From assembly GCA_018242685.1 (NCBI GenBank), contig JAFEBM010000015.1, positions 55,111 through 119,110 of the forward strand: a stretch of 64,000 bases of DNA. Direction: 5' to 3'. Made by a program: the position numbers and the translations under genes. This document shows positions 55,094 through 63,167 of the stretch, in pieces. Every line of letters starts with the position of its first letter. The first letter of the stretch is position 1. The notes under the pieces are model-generated. The model made no database searches, was not told the DNA's origin, and saw only the letters and a program-made list of their open reading frames with translations. Source of the DNA: Nitrospira sp. (GTDB lineage Bacteria > Nitrospirota > Nitrospiria > Nitrospirales > Nitrospiraceae).

Positions 55094-57316
55094 TCACTCG
55101 TTGGTCGGCGGTTGTTTCAGCCAGAGGATGGATAGGGGCGGGAGGGTGATCGTCAGAGAGTAGCGGAACCCGTGGCTCGGCAGTTCCGCAGCATGAACAC
55201 CCCCGCCATTCCCCATATTGCCGCCACCATAGGCGATCCCGTCGGTGTTGATCAGTTCTCGATACCACCCAGGCCCTGGGACGCCGATACGGTAACCGTA
55301 GCGGGGTACGGGCGTGAAATTACACAGACAGACAATGGCCGCTTGCGTGCTTTTTGCCTTTCGAAGGTAGGCAATGACGGAGTTGTCGGCATCGCTGAAA
55401 TCGATCCACTGAAATCCGCTCCAATCAAAGTCGACCTCGTGCAGGGCAGGCTCTTCGCGATAGATGCGGTTCAAGTCGCGGATCAGACGTTGCAAACCAT
55501 GATGCGGCTCCTCCTCGCAGAGATGCCAGTCCAAGCTGCTGTCATGATTCCATTCCCGCCACTGACCGAACTCTCCACCCATGAAGAGCATTTTCTTGCC
55601 GGGATGGCTGTACATATGCCCATAGAGCAGCCTCAGGTTTGAGAACCGCTGCCACACATCGCCGGGCATTTTATCCAACAGGGTTCGCTTACCATGGACC
55701 ACTTCGTCATGCGAGAGGGCGAGGATGAAGTTTTCACTGAAGGCATAGAGCAGACCGAACGTAATTTGGTTTTGATGGAACCGACGGTAGATCGGATCGT
55801 GCTGAAAAAAGGCCAGCATGTCGTGCATCCATCCCATGTTCCATTTGAACGTAAAGCCGAGCCCGCCCGTATAAGTCGGCCGGGACACACCGGGCCAGGC
55901 CGTGGACTCTTCCGCGATCGTGACGGCCCCGGGGAATTCTCGGTGGATGAGCACGTTGAGTTCTTTCAGGAGTGAGACGGCTCCAAGATTTTCCTTTCCG
56001 CCGAACTCATTCGGTATCCATTCTCCGGACCTTCGGCCGTAGTCGAGATAGAGCATCGACGCGACGGCGTCTACCCGCAATCCGTCGATGTGGTACTTGT
56101 CCAACCAGAAGAGCGCGCTGTTCAACAGGAAGGTGCGCGCCTCGACGCGGTCATAATTGAAGATCCGGCTGTGCCAATCTGGGTGATGGCCGAGACGAGG
56201 ATCAGCATGGTCATAGAGATGTGTGCCGTCGAACAAGGCCAATCCATGGGAATCGTCTGGAAAATGCGCGGGAGCCCAGTCCATGATCACCCCGAGACCG
56301 GCTTGGTGAGCGGCGTCCACGAACGCCATGAATCCCGTGGGATCTCCATATCGGCTGGTGGCTGCAAAGTAGCCTGTCGATTGATACCCCCATGATCCAT
56401 CAAACGGGTGTTCGGTCACCGGCATGAGTTCGAGGTGTGTGTAGCCCAGATCCGTTGCATAGGGGATCAGCTTCGCCGCGAGTTCTTCATACGTGAGCCA
56501 ACGATTACTCTCTTCCGGTACCTGCATCCATGACCCGAGATGAACTTCATAGATGGAGACGGGAGCGGTCAGCGGATCCCATTCTGCTCGGGCCGCCATC
56601 CACTCGCCGTCATGCCAGGTGTAGGTGGATAAGTCACGCACGACCGACGCAGTTCGGGGGCGAAGCTCGCTCGCGACGGCGTAGGGATCTGCTTTCAGCA
56701 ACGGGGCGGTATGCTCTCGTGATCGAATTTCGTACTTGTAGAGGGTGCCTTCCGGGAGATCGGGAATGAAGAGTTCCCAGACCCCGGTCGCTCCACGACT
56801 CGTCAGGGGATGGCATAGACCATTCCATCCATTGAAATCACCGACGATGCTCACGCGGACAGCATTGGGAGCCCACACCACAAAATGAACTCCGCAGACG
56901 CCCTCGACGGTGCGGACATGGGCGCCGAAATTGTCATACGCTTTGTACAGGGTTCCTTCGGCAAAGAGGTGCAGCTCAAAATCCGTCAACAGCGGGGGAA
57001 AAGCATAGGGATCATGAAGTTCGGTGACCATGCCGCCGTGGTGCGTGATTCGCAGCCGGTATGCCGGCGGTTGAGTTTCACCTGGAAGAAGCGCCTCATA
57101 CAGTCCCTCTTCACGAACACGAGTCATAGGCCAGAGGCTGGAGTCGGATACGGTCTCTACCTCCTTGATTCGAGGTAACCAAGCTCGGATCGCAAGGAAC
57201 GGACGTCCGTCGATTGTCGTGGCATGTGGGCCCAGAATCGAATGAGGAGACCAGTGTGTGCCCGCAATGAGACGATCGAGGTCACCCTGTTGAATGGTCA
57301 GTCCACGAGACATCAC
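55094..57316 (-). CDS. glgB: 1,4-alpha-glucan branching enzyme
   Basis: The 740-aa protein adds alpha-1,6 branches to glycogen. It has the N-terminal CBM48 domains (about 115-220, VHFVVWAPNAVRVSIVGDFN) and the GH13 barrel with YQSTGYFAATSRYG, GLRVDAVASMLYLDY (nucleophile Asp), AEESTAWPG (acid Glu) and LSHDEVVHGK (His-Asp pair). A C-terminal beta domain ends it. Length is usual for bacterial GlgB. It lies alone, with the ArsB/NhaD gene divergent 160 bp away. The start is probably Met1 or Met2. Confidence 0.97.
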   Translation of the reverse strand: MMSRGLTIQQGDLDRLIAGTHWSPHSILGPHATTIDGRPFLAIRAWLPRIKEVETVSDSSLWPMTRVREEGLYEALLPGETQPPAYRLRITHHGGMVTELHDPYAFPPLLTDFELHLFAEGTLYKAYDNFGAHVRTVEGVCGVHFVVWAPNAVRVSIVGDFNGWNGLCHPLTSRGATGVWELFIPDLPEGTLYKYEIRSREHTAPLLKADPYAVASELRPRTASVVRDLSTYTWHDGEWMAARAEWDPLTAPVSIYEVHLGSWMQVPEESNRWLTYEELAAKLIPYATDLGYTHLELMPVTEHPFDGSWGYQSTGYFAATSRYGDPTGFMAFVDAAHQAGLGVIMDWAPAHFPDDSHGLALFDGTHLYDHADPRLGHHPDWHSRIFNYDRVEARTFLLNSALFWLDKYHIDGLRVDAVASMLYLDYGRRSGEWIPNEFGGKENLGAVSLLKELNVLIHREFPGAVTIAEESTAWPGVSRPTYTGGLGFTFKWNMGWMHDMLAFFQHDPIYRRFHQNQITFGLLYAFSENFILALSHDEVVHGKRTLLDKMPGDVWQRFSNLRLLYGHMYSHPGKKMLFMGGEFGQWREWNHDSSLDWHLCEEEPHHGLQRLIRDLNRIYREEPALHEVDFDWSGFQWIDFSDADNSVIAYLRKAKSTQAAIVCLCNFTPVPRYGYRIGVPGPGWYRELINTDGIAYGGGNMGNGGGVHAAELPSHGFRYSLTITLPPLSILWLKQPPTNE

Positions 57317-57479
57317 GCTATCCTAATGGTTACCGGCTTGATTAGGAAGGAGAAAATGTTCTCCATGACGGCATCGGATGACAGACCAGAAAGACGACTC
57401 TGATTGCATTGTCGTGACCGGCCCCGGATAATGCGATGGCGCTCAGGACGATCCGCTCCGTTCGGCTCCGAGGACATCC

Positions 57480-58820
57480 ATGTCATCTCTGATGCTGGCC
57501 CTTCTTATCTTCGGCCTGTGCTATGTGCTCATCATGACCGAACGGCTCCACAAGACCATTGTGGCCTTGTTCGGAGCGGCCGTGATGATCGGGCTCGGCG
57601 TGGTCTCGCAAGAAGAGGCGTTTTATTCCCACGAGTTCGGGGTGGACTACAACGTTGTCTTCCTGCTGATCGGCATGATGGTGATCATCAACATCGTGCG
57701 GGAGACCGGACTGTTTGAGGTGTTGGCCGTGTGGGCGGCACAGCGAGCCGATGCGAAACCGTTCCGCCTCCTGGTGTTGTTGGCCATTTTGACAGCCGCA
57801 TTGTCCGCCATGCTCGATAACGTCACCACCGTTCTGCTGATGGCCCCGGTCACCCTTGCGATCACCAAGCGGTTAGAGTTGAACCCTGTCACATTTCTGA
57901 TGACCGAAGCGCTGGCTTCCAACATTGGTGGGACCGCCACGCTCGTTGGGGATCCGCCCAATATCATGATTGCCAGTAAGGCCGAGCTCGGCTATCTCGA
58001 TTTCCTGTTCGTCCTGGGGCCGATCGTCATCGTGATCATGGCGGTATTCTTGACGGCGCTGTGGCTGATGTTTGGGCGAACGATGACGGTGGCCCCTCAT
58101 CTCCGAGAGGCGGTGCTTGCGCTGAGCTCATGGGAGTCTGTTCCGGATGAGGCCTTTTTGCGCCGCTGTCTGATTTTGCTGGTAGTGGTCAACGTGGGGT
58201 TTTGCGTCCATTCTCTCGTCCAATTGGAACCGGCCACGATTGCGTTGTTGGGAGCGAGCCTCTTCATGGTGATCGGCCATGCCCGACGAAAGCCGGAGGA
58301 CACTGAGGAACTGACCTATCTGGCAGAAGTGGAGTGGAAGACCATTTTCTTTTTCATCGGATTATTCATCCTGGTGGGGGGATTGGTCAAAGTTGGCGTG
58401 ATCCGCTATCTGGCTGATCAATTGGTAGCGGTGACCAGGGGCAATCTCACCGGCTCCACGATGGCCGTGCTGTGGGGATCGGCGATCCTTTCTGCCGTTG
58501 TGGACAATATTCCCTATGTTGCCGCGATGAATCCATTGATTGTCGATCTCGCCCGGTCGCTCCATCCGGAGATGACCGATTACGTCGCCTTGGTCCACCA
58601 ACCGGACATCATCCCGCTCTGGTGGGCGTTGGCTTTGGGAGCGTGTTTAGGCGGTAACGGCACGATCATCGGCGCGAGCGCCAACGTCGTGATCGTCGAC
58701 ATCGCGCGCAAGTCCGGGTACCGGATTACCTTTTGGCAGTTCTTGAAGTTCGGATTTCCCGTCATGATCGGGTCGGTGGCGCTCAGCGCGATCTATCTCT
58801 GGTTGGTATTCCTGCGCTAA
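57480..58820 (+). CDS. ArsB/NhaD-family ion transporter
   Basis: The 446-aa protein has about eleven hydrophobic segments. Typical motifs are FGVDYNVVFLLIGMMVIINIVRETGLFE, DNVTTVLLMAPVTLAI and ASNIGGTATLVGDPPNIMIAS, with a second DNIPYVAAMNPLI in the other half and GACLGGNGTIIGASANVV, the paired loops of the ion-transporter superfamily. Function could be Na+/H+ antiport (NhaD), arsenite export or anion transport; the sequence does not decide. GAGGA before ATG. A MITE-like repeat starts at the base after its stop codon. Confidence 0.92.
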   Translation: MSSLMLALLIFGLCYVLIMTERLHKTIVALFGAAVMIGLGVVSQEEAFYSHEFGVDYNVVFLLIGMMVIINIVRETGLFEVLAVWAAQRADAKPFRLLVLLAILTAALSAMLDNVTTVLLMAPVTLAITKRLELNPVTFLMTEALASNIGGTATLVGDPPNIMIASKAELGYLDFLFVLGPIVIVIMAVFLTALWLMFGRTMTVAPHLREAVLALSSWESVPDEAFLRRCLILLVVVNVGFCVHSLVQLEPATIALLGASLFMVIGHARRKPEDTEELTYLAEVEWKTIFFFIGLFILVGGLVKVGVIRYLADQLVAVTRGNLTGSTMAVLWGSAILSAVVDNIPYVAAMNPLIVDLARSLHPEMTDYVALVHQPDIIPLWWALALGACLGGNGTIIGASANVVIVDIARKSGYRITFWQFLKFGFPVMIGSVALSAIYLWLVFLR

Positions 58821-59054
58821 CAGGATGCTGAAAAAGCCCGCCAGCGGCGTTCTCGCGTCGCTCAGAGACTCAACGTACCGAAGCGGGGAGAGCTGCTCTG
58901 GCAGCTCGGGGTGGGCCGAGTGAGAAAGGTTACGCCTCGCCCTTAAGACACTGGGCGCTCACCAACTCGCGCCCGTCCGCAGACGTGACGCTCATTATTC
59001 TTCGCGTCGCGGACCTCGCTGCGGCCTTGCTGGACAGCCTTTTTGAGCATCCTG
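58821..59054. repeat. MITE-like repeat with CAGGATGCT(G)AAAAA ends, copy 1
   Basis: The element begins CAGGATGCTGAAAAAG and ends CTTTTTGAGCATCCTG, so its ends are inverted repeats, and is 234 bp long. Inverted homology to 61166-61287 covers both ends (for example GGCCTTGCTGGACAGCC and GCCAGCGGCGTTCTCGCGTC), while the central 110 bp are unique here. Homology continues about nine bases beyond the right end (AAGTTATTC). It directly abuts the transporter stop codon and may serve as its terminator. Confidence 0.8.
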
Positions 59055-59140
59055 AAGTTATTCACGCATGAGCACCGTACGGAACATTCCAGCCATACTA
59101 TTGACATCGACCGAATGTTTCCGCAGCCTGCTACAGTGAA

Positions 59141-60682
59141 TCACTGTTTGTCATTGACCTTCAGATTGAGCGACCCCTCACTCATCATCCGAACGTACAG
59201 TGCGTTCGCATCGGCGAACACGCCGATGCCCTGCACCGATGTGACGGTCCCGTGCGTCGTGATGGTCGGACTCAATTCCCGATTCAGGGCTTTAGTCACA
59301 AGGTCGCGCATGCGATCAATCGCCGGAGTCACACCGAGCACGGTTTCACCCGTCACGAGTTCGCTGATGGAAGAACCGGCGAGCCAATCGGGGCCGCTCT
59401 TCTGGAGAAGCTGTTCGGAATCGAGGTCCAAGCGGAGGCCACCGATCTGAACGGACTGGGCCAACATGTTCATTTCAGGTTTCCCCACGAAATATAGGTG
59501 GCCGATGGCGTCTCCCGTAAACGTAATCCGTATAACAACTTGATTGCCACCACGGCCCAAAATGGCCGCATCGGTGATGTGAACGAACTCTCCTTTCACG
59601 GCGACACGTTGTCCCTGCAACCGCGTTGCAAGCGATCGGGACAGCGAGGGATAGTCCAGCGGGATGTCAGCGACGACGTGGAACCCAGTGGAAGCCAGCC
59701 GGTTCGCCAGTGTCGTGGGCAATGTGCCGTACAGCTGGGCATCGGCGGCGCCATGGTATCCCGTGGAAGCTGGTTCAGTTTCAAGTTGAGGGAGTGCCCC
59801 GCCTGCAGATGGTGGTTCGGCGCCGAAGACGAGAACCGGTTTCGCCGTCACATGAATGGTGTCATCGATGAGGTCTCCACCCCCTGAAAAGAAGCCACTG
59901 CGCCATACGTGACCGATGTTGAGCAGGAGCCACGCATTCGGTTCTAGTGGGATGGGGTTGCGCAGTGTGTGCCAGACATTTTCCACTCGGGATCTGGCTG
60001 TCAGCGTGTTGATGCGTGCGACCGCGTTGCTGAGCCCACCCCGTACAGTCTCTGTCAGCTGGTTTTTGACTTCCTGAAGCACATCAGTATCGGAGATGTT
60101 GATTTTGCAAGGGTCAATGGCGTTCAGCGTCACACCGGTTACTGATGCCGACACACCGTAATTCGGTGTCATGCCGATGGTGAGATTCCCATTGAGCGTT
60201 GCTCTTTTTGGCAATTCGGCGCCATCGCCACATTGAAGTGGAGGGGCTCCAATCTTATAGCGAAGGGCTGTGCTGATGGATAAGCTAGAGCTGAGTGGTT
60301 CAATGCCCTTCCACCAATCGTGGATCACGGTCCCAGAATTCGTGCGGTTGGCTTGCTGGGAACTAGAAGGCGTCACCGCAAAATCATCCCGCTCGGCATA
60401 ATACTTATACTCGACACCTTTAGGATTCTTGATGGAGTTTCTCCAATGATCGAACTTTTTGGGAATTACGTTGTCATCGTTGACAGCAAGGAGGAATGGC
60501 GACAGGTTCACCTGAACGGGAAAGCTGACGGTGGATTCTGCGGCTGAGGTGAGAGGATTCGGAATTGCCGGCAGTAGCGTCGGCGCCGGTGGGCGAACGA
60601 CATACTGCTTGGCGAGGCAACCCGTTAACGACAGCAACAAGGATAAGACGACGAGAGCGTTGCCTCCGAATTTGGGAAACAT
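59141..60682 (-). CDS. DUF4403 lipoprotein
   Basis: The protein has 513 aa from ATG 60682, chosen for the GGGGGAAGG just upstream and for the lipoprotein signal that follows (LVVLSLLLSLTGC, Cys22); an upstream ATG would add 20 residues. The remaining sequence matches DUF4403: SFPVQVNLSPFLLAVND, VIHDWWKGIEPL, IPLEPNAWLLLNIGHVW and the C-terminal TITTHGTVTSVQGIGVFADANALYVRM region. It may form a lipid-binding TULIP-like fold, according to family likeness; function is unknown. Confidence 0.88.
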   Translation of the reverse strand: MFPKFGGNALVVLSLLLSLTGCLAKQYVVRPPAPTLLPAIPNPLTSAAESTVSFPVQVNLSPFLLAVNDDNVIPKKFDHWRNSIKNPKGVEYKYYAERDDFAVTPSSSQQANRTNSGTVIHDWWKGIEPLSSSLSISTALRYKIGAPPLQCGDGAELPKRATLNGNLTIGMTPNYGVSASVTGVTLNAIDPCKINISDTDVLQEVKNQLTETVRGGLSNAVARINTLTARSRVENVWHTLRNPIPLEPNAWLLLNIGHVWRSGFFSGGGDLIDDTIHVTAKPVLVFGAEPPSAGGALPQLETEPASTGYHGAADAQLYGTLPTTLANRLASTGFHVVADIPLDYPSLSRSLATRLQGQRVAVKGEFVHITDAAILGRGGNQVVIRITFTGDAIGHLYFVGKPEMNMLAQSVQIGGLRLDLDSEQLLQKSGPDWLAGSSISELVTGETVLGVTPAIDRMRDLVTKALNRELSPTITTHGTVTSVQGIGVFADANALYVRMMSEGSLNLKVNDKQ

Positions 60683-60742
60683 CTGCCTTCCCCCTTTTAG
60701 ATAGCTGCTGATCATGAGATGCGTGGCTTCACACCGTTTCAA

Positions 60743-61085
60743 ACCTGTGGAAAGTGAGTCTAGGTGGTGAAGAAACGGGCACTAGTATATCAGAAACACC
60801 TAACCATTTGTCAGGTTTAAAATTGAGGTGAGCTGACCCGGGTTTCGTAGTGGGTCGAAATCTGACCGGTCTCCAGCTGTGTGGAAAAAGTACTTCGCAA
60901 CCCTTTCTTCTAATCGTACCCATGCAGCCGGCGCGTCGTCGAGGGGGAAATATTTTTGACGGAATGGCAAACACCCTTCGGAATAAACACTTCGTCGCCG
61001 GGCTGCTTGAGAGAGCGAATCCCTTGAATGTGCACTATTCGACAACCTTTCTGGCTGATGGGCGCCAAGTGAGACTCGCCGACTC
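60743..61085. pseudogene. Cupin-fold remnant in intergenic region
   Basis: On the minus strand, roughly 61085 to 60910, a frame reads GESHLAPISQKGCRIVHIQG, PGDEVFIPKGVCHSVKNISP and TTRRLHGYD before a stop. This is the C-terminal half of a cupin barrel (Gly-Asp-x-x-x-Ile-Pro...His). The N-terminal half is cut where the palindromic repeat at 61086 begins, so it looks like a gene disrupted by, or eroded at, that repeat. The rest of the interval (60743-60909) holds nothing recognisable. Confidence 0.55.
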
Positions 61086-61291
61086 CTAGCAGGCTGCGGA
61101 AAAACTCAGTTGATGCGGACAACATACCTGGAATTGTCCGTACAGTGCCAACGTCAGAATAACTTCAGGATGCTCAAAAAGGCTGTCCAGCAAGGCCACA
61201 GCGAGCGAAGAGGCGAGGCGTACGCTTCGGTACGTTGAGCCTCTGAGCGACGCGAGAACGCCGCTGGCGGACTTTTTCAGCATCCTGCTAG
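61086..61291. repeat. MITE-like palindromic repeat, copy 2 (inverted relative to copy 1)
   Basis: Two nested pairs of ends are visible. The inner element 61166-61287 starts CAGGATGCTCAAAAAGG and ends CTTTTTCAGCATCCTG and is the inverted, internally shortened copy of 58821-59054. The outer pair CTAGCAGGCTGCGGAAAAA (61086 on) and TTTTTCAGCATCCTGCTAG (to 61291) forms another, imperfect inverted repeat, so one repeat may have inserted near another of the same family. Confidence 0.72.
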
Positions 61292-61417
61292 AGGTTTTGC
61301 GAGCTGTGTCGATAGCAAATCGTTGCTTGACTGGAGTAAACGCAAGGAACGTTGTCTAGTTGATCAAGTGACTCTTCCGGATCGCTGTGGAACAACTTCA
61401 TGAAAACGAGGTGAATC

Positions 61418-61849
61418 GTGACGATCGATCGTCATCTACCGCTGATCCGAACCTTCCTTCTGACCGAAGCGGCAGCGTTCGCTATGGCGGCGTTCCTCCA
61501 TGCTGGCCTGCCGATCGAAGGGTATGAGTATAGTGAGGCCATCCTCTTCGAAAGCGTGATGGGGGGCATCTTGTTCCTGGGATATCTATTTGCCCACATC
61601 AATCCGTCACGGACAAGACGAACCGGTATCGCGGTTCAGGGGATTGCTCTGATCGGAACCGTGATCGGTCGCTTCAGCATTATCGCGGGGGCCGGGCCTA
61701 GGACAATACTCGATCTCGTCTTTTACCGCGCGATCACCGCCGTCCTGGTCTGGGGCTTGATCATGGCGATCATTGGGCCGACTTTCGATGCCTTGAGCGT
61801 TGTGCGCCGGGAGAAAAAGGAGGGCGGGCCTCGCGATGTGGGTCTCTAG
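61418..61849 (+). CDS. Small four-helix membrane protein
   Basis: This 143-aa protein starts at GTG 61418 with CGAGGTG upstream. Four hydrophobic segments are visible (TFLLTEAAAFAMAAFLHAG, ILFESVMGGILFLGYLFAHI, IAVQGIALIGTVIGRFSIIA and YRAITAVLVWGLIMAII), then a basic tail. No known motif is seen. Orientation and context give no hint of function. Confidence 0.75.
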   Translation: MTIDRHLPLIRTFLLTEAAAFAMAAFLHAGLPIEGYEYSEAILFESVMGGILFLGYLFAHINPSRTRRTGIAVQGIALIGTVIGRFSIIAGAGPRTILDLVFYRAITAVLVWGLIMAIIGPTFDALSVVRREKKEGGPRDVGL

Positions 61850-62091
61850 CCTGCAGTCACGGACGAAATCATTCCACTCCCTGTCGAGTGGATCGATGGA
61901 CGGATTGCAGGAGTAGCCTCGCGGCCTCAGTCGTACGCGACCTGGTCGCGGTCGAGCGGGACCGAGAATTTTTGACGGGTGAGATAAGACATGGGGCAAA
62001 GTTATGGGTGAATCTCTTTTCAGCTGTCTCATGTGCTGCACCATTCAGAGATCAGTATACCGAGACGAGCAAGGCTGCGTCCTCGAGCGGC

Positions 62092-62349
62092 TCACCGATA
62101 CACTTCCTTTCGATCGCCGATCTTCACGACAAGCACGATCAGTTCCTTGTCTTGAATCGTATAGATAATCCGGTAATTACCTTCTCGGATACGATAGAGG
62201 TTGCCCTCTCCGGCGAGTTTCTTGACGCCCTGGGGACGAGGATTGTATTGCAGGGCTTTTAGGCGGGTGATGATTCGTTTCTGAGTCGCTTCGGCGAGCG
62301 CTTTGAGTTGACGTTCCGCAGGCGGGGCGAGGAGGACCGAGTAGGCCAT
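62092..62349 (-). CDS. RelE/ParE-family toxin
   Basis: The protein is 85 aa. The pattern AYSVLLAPPAERQLKAL, then KLAGEGNLYRIREGNYRIIYTI and LIVLVVKIGDRKEVYR is characteristic of RelE toxins, which cleave mRNA at the ribosome. Arg in the YRIREGNYRIIY core and Arg/Tyr in the end (GDRKEVYR) are the usual active residues. It follows the antitoxin gene by six bases, in the usual antitoxin-first order. Confidence 0.92.
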   Translation of the reverse strand: MAYSVLLAPPAERQLKALAEATQKRIITRLKALQYNPRPQGVKKLAGEGNLYRIREGNYRIIYTIQDKELIVLVVKIGDRKEVYR

Positions 62350-62355
62350 AGAAAC

Positions 62356-62610
62356 TTAGAGGCCAAGGTCTTTCAGAATCGCCTCGAGCGGTTTTGCACC
62401 TTTCCTTTTCGTTTCAGCGAGTGCTGCCCGGGCATCGGCGAGATCGATCCGATCTTCCAATTCCTCCAAGAGACGCAGATCGTCGATCGGTACGACCGCG
62501 GCAATCTCTTTCCCGCGCCGTCGTACGACGACCCGTTCCTTTCCATACGCCGCGCGATTGATCGTATCTGCAAAACCTTGTCGGGCCTTACTCGCAGGAA
62601 GATGGGCCAT
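62356..62610 (-). CDS. Phd/YefM-family antitoxin
   Basis: The protein has 84 aa from ATG 62610, with AAGGAG six bases upstream; the longer frame opening at 62859 is rejected. The N-terminal Phd fold (LPASKARQGFADTINRAAYG, then RVVVRRRGKEIAAVVPIDDLRLLE) binds operator DNA and the acidic, helical end (LADARAALAETKRKG) would wrap the toxin. Autoregulation of the pair by the complex is expected from the family. Confidence 0.92.
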   Translation of the reverse strand: MAHLPASKARQGFADTINRAAYGKERVVVRRRGKEIAAVVPIDDLRLLEELEDRIDLADARAALAETKRKGAKPLEAILKDLGL

Positions 62611-62762
62611 GGCTTTCTCCTTCGAACGAAAACAACGCATATGTACTGAATGTACGGATCGTATGAATTGTACGGCAAAGTCTCTTAGGCGGTCAAGGAG
62701 GGAAGTGGTAACAGTGTGAGCTTGGAGGGGACACGAACTCTTTTGTTGCGAGGTGGGGAGCC

Positions 62763-62948
62763 ATGGTTCTGAGTCAAGTTGAGGAACTCGTCCAAACCGT
62801 CGGTTTACGGACCCTCGATGCCGTGCATGTGGCGTCGGCTCTGACCTTCCAAGCGGCATCTGGTCTTACGATCCCATTCATCACCGCCGATAGTCGGCAA
62901 CGGGAAGCCGGGGAACGGCTGGCCCTCAACCTGGTCTGGGTTGGGTAA
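62763..62948 (+). pseudogene. PIN-domain (VapC-like) toxin, C-terminal remnant
   Basis: The 61-codon frame carries the last third of a PIN domain: LRTLDAVHVASAL (conserved Asp), then FITADSRQREAGERLALN with the last acidic and Arg residues. The N-terminal half with the first catalytic Asp is missing. Two diverged direct repeats (about 62665-62700 and 63015-63050) flank it. Confidence 0.65.
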
Positions 62949-63167
62949 ACCCGCCGCACGAACGCGCGCGATCGCGATCTGGCCGATGCTCAAGAACGTA
63001 AGAATCGTGCAAATTGTACGGCAAGACTTTTAAGCAATTTAAGGAGTCGTGAGAAACGCGGATTGAAGGAGAACGGGTTTCTTCGGATCTCATGCCGGCT
63101 ACTGCGGCAAAGCATTCCCCTTTTAATCATCCATCCAAAGAACGAAAGTTGGGAGATTGAGGTGTGA

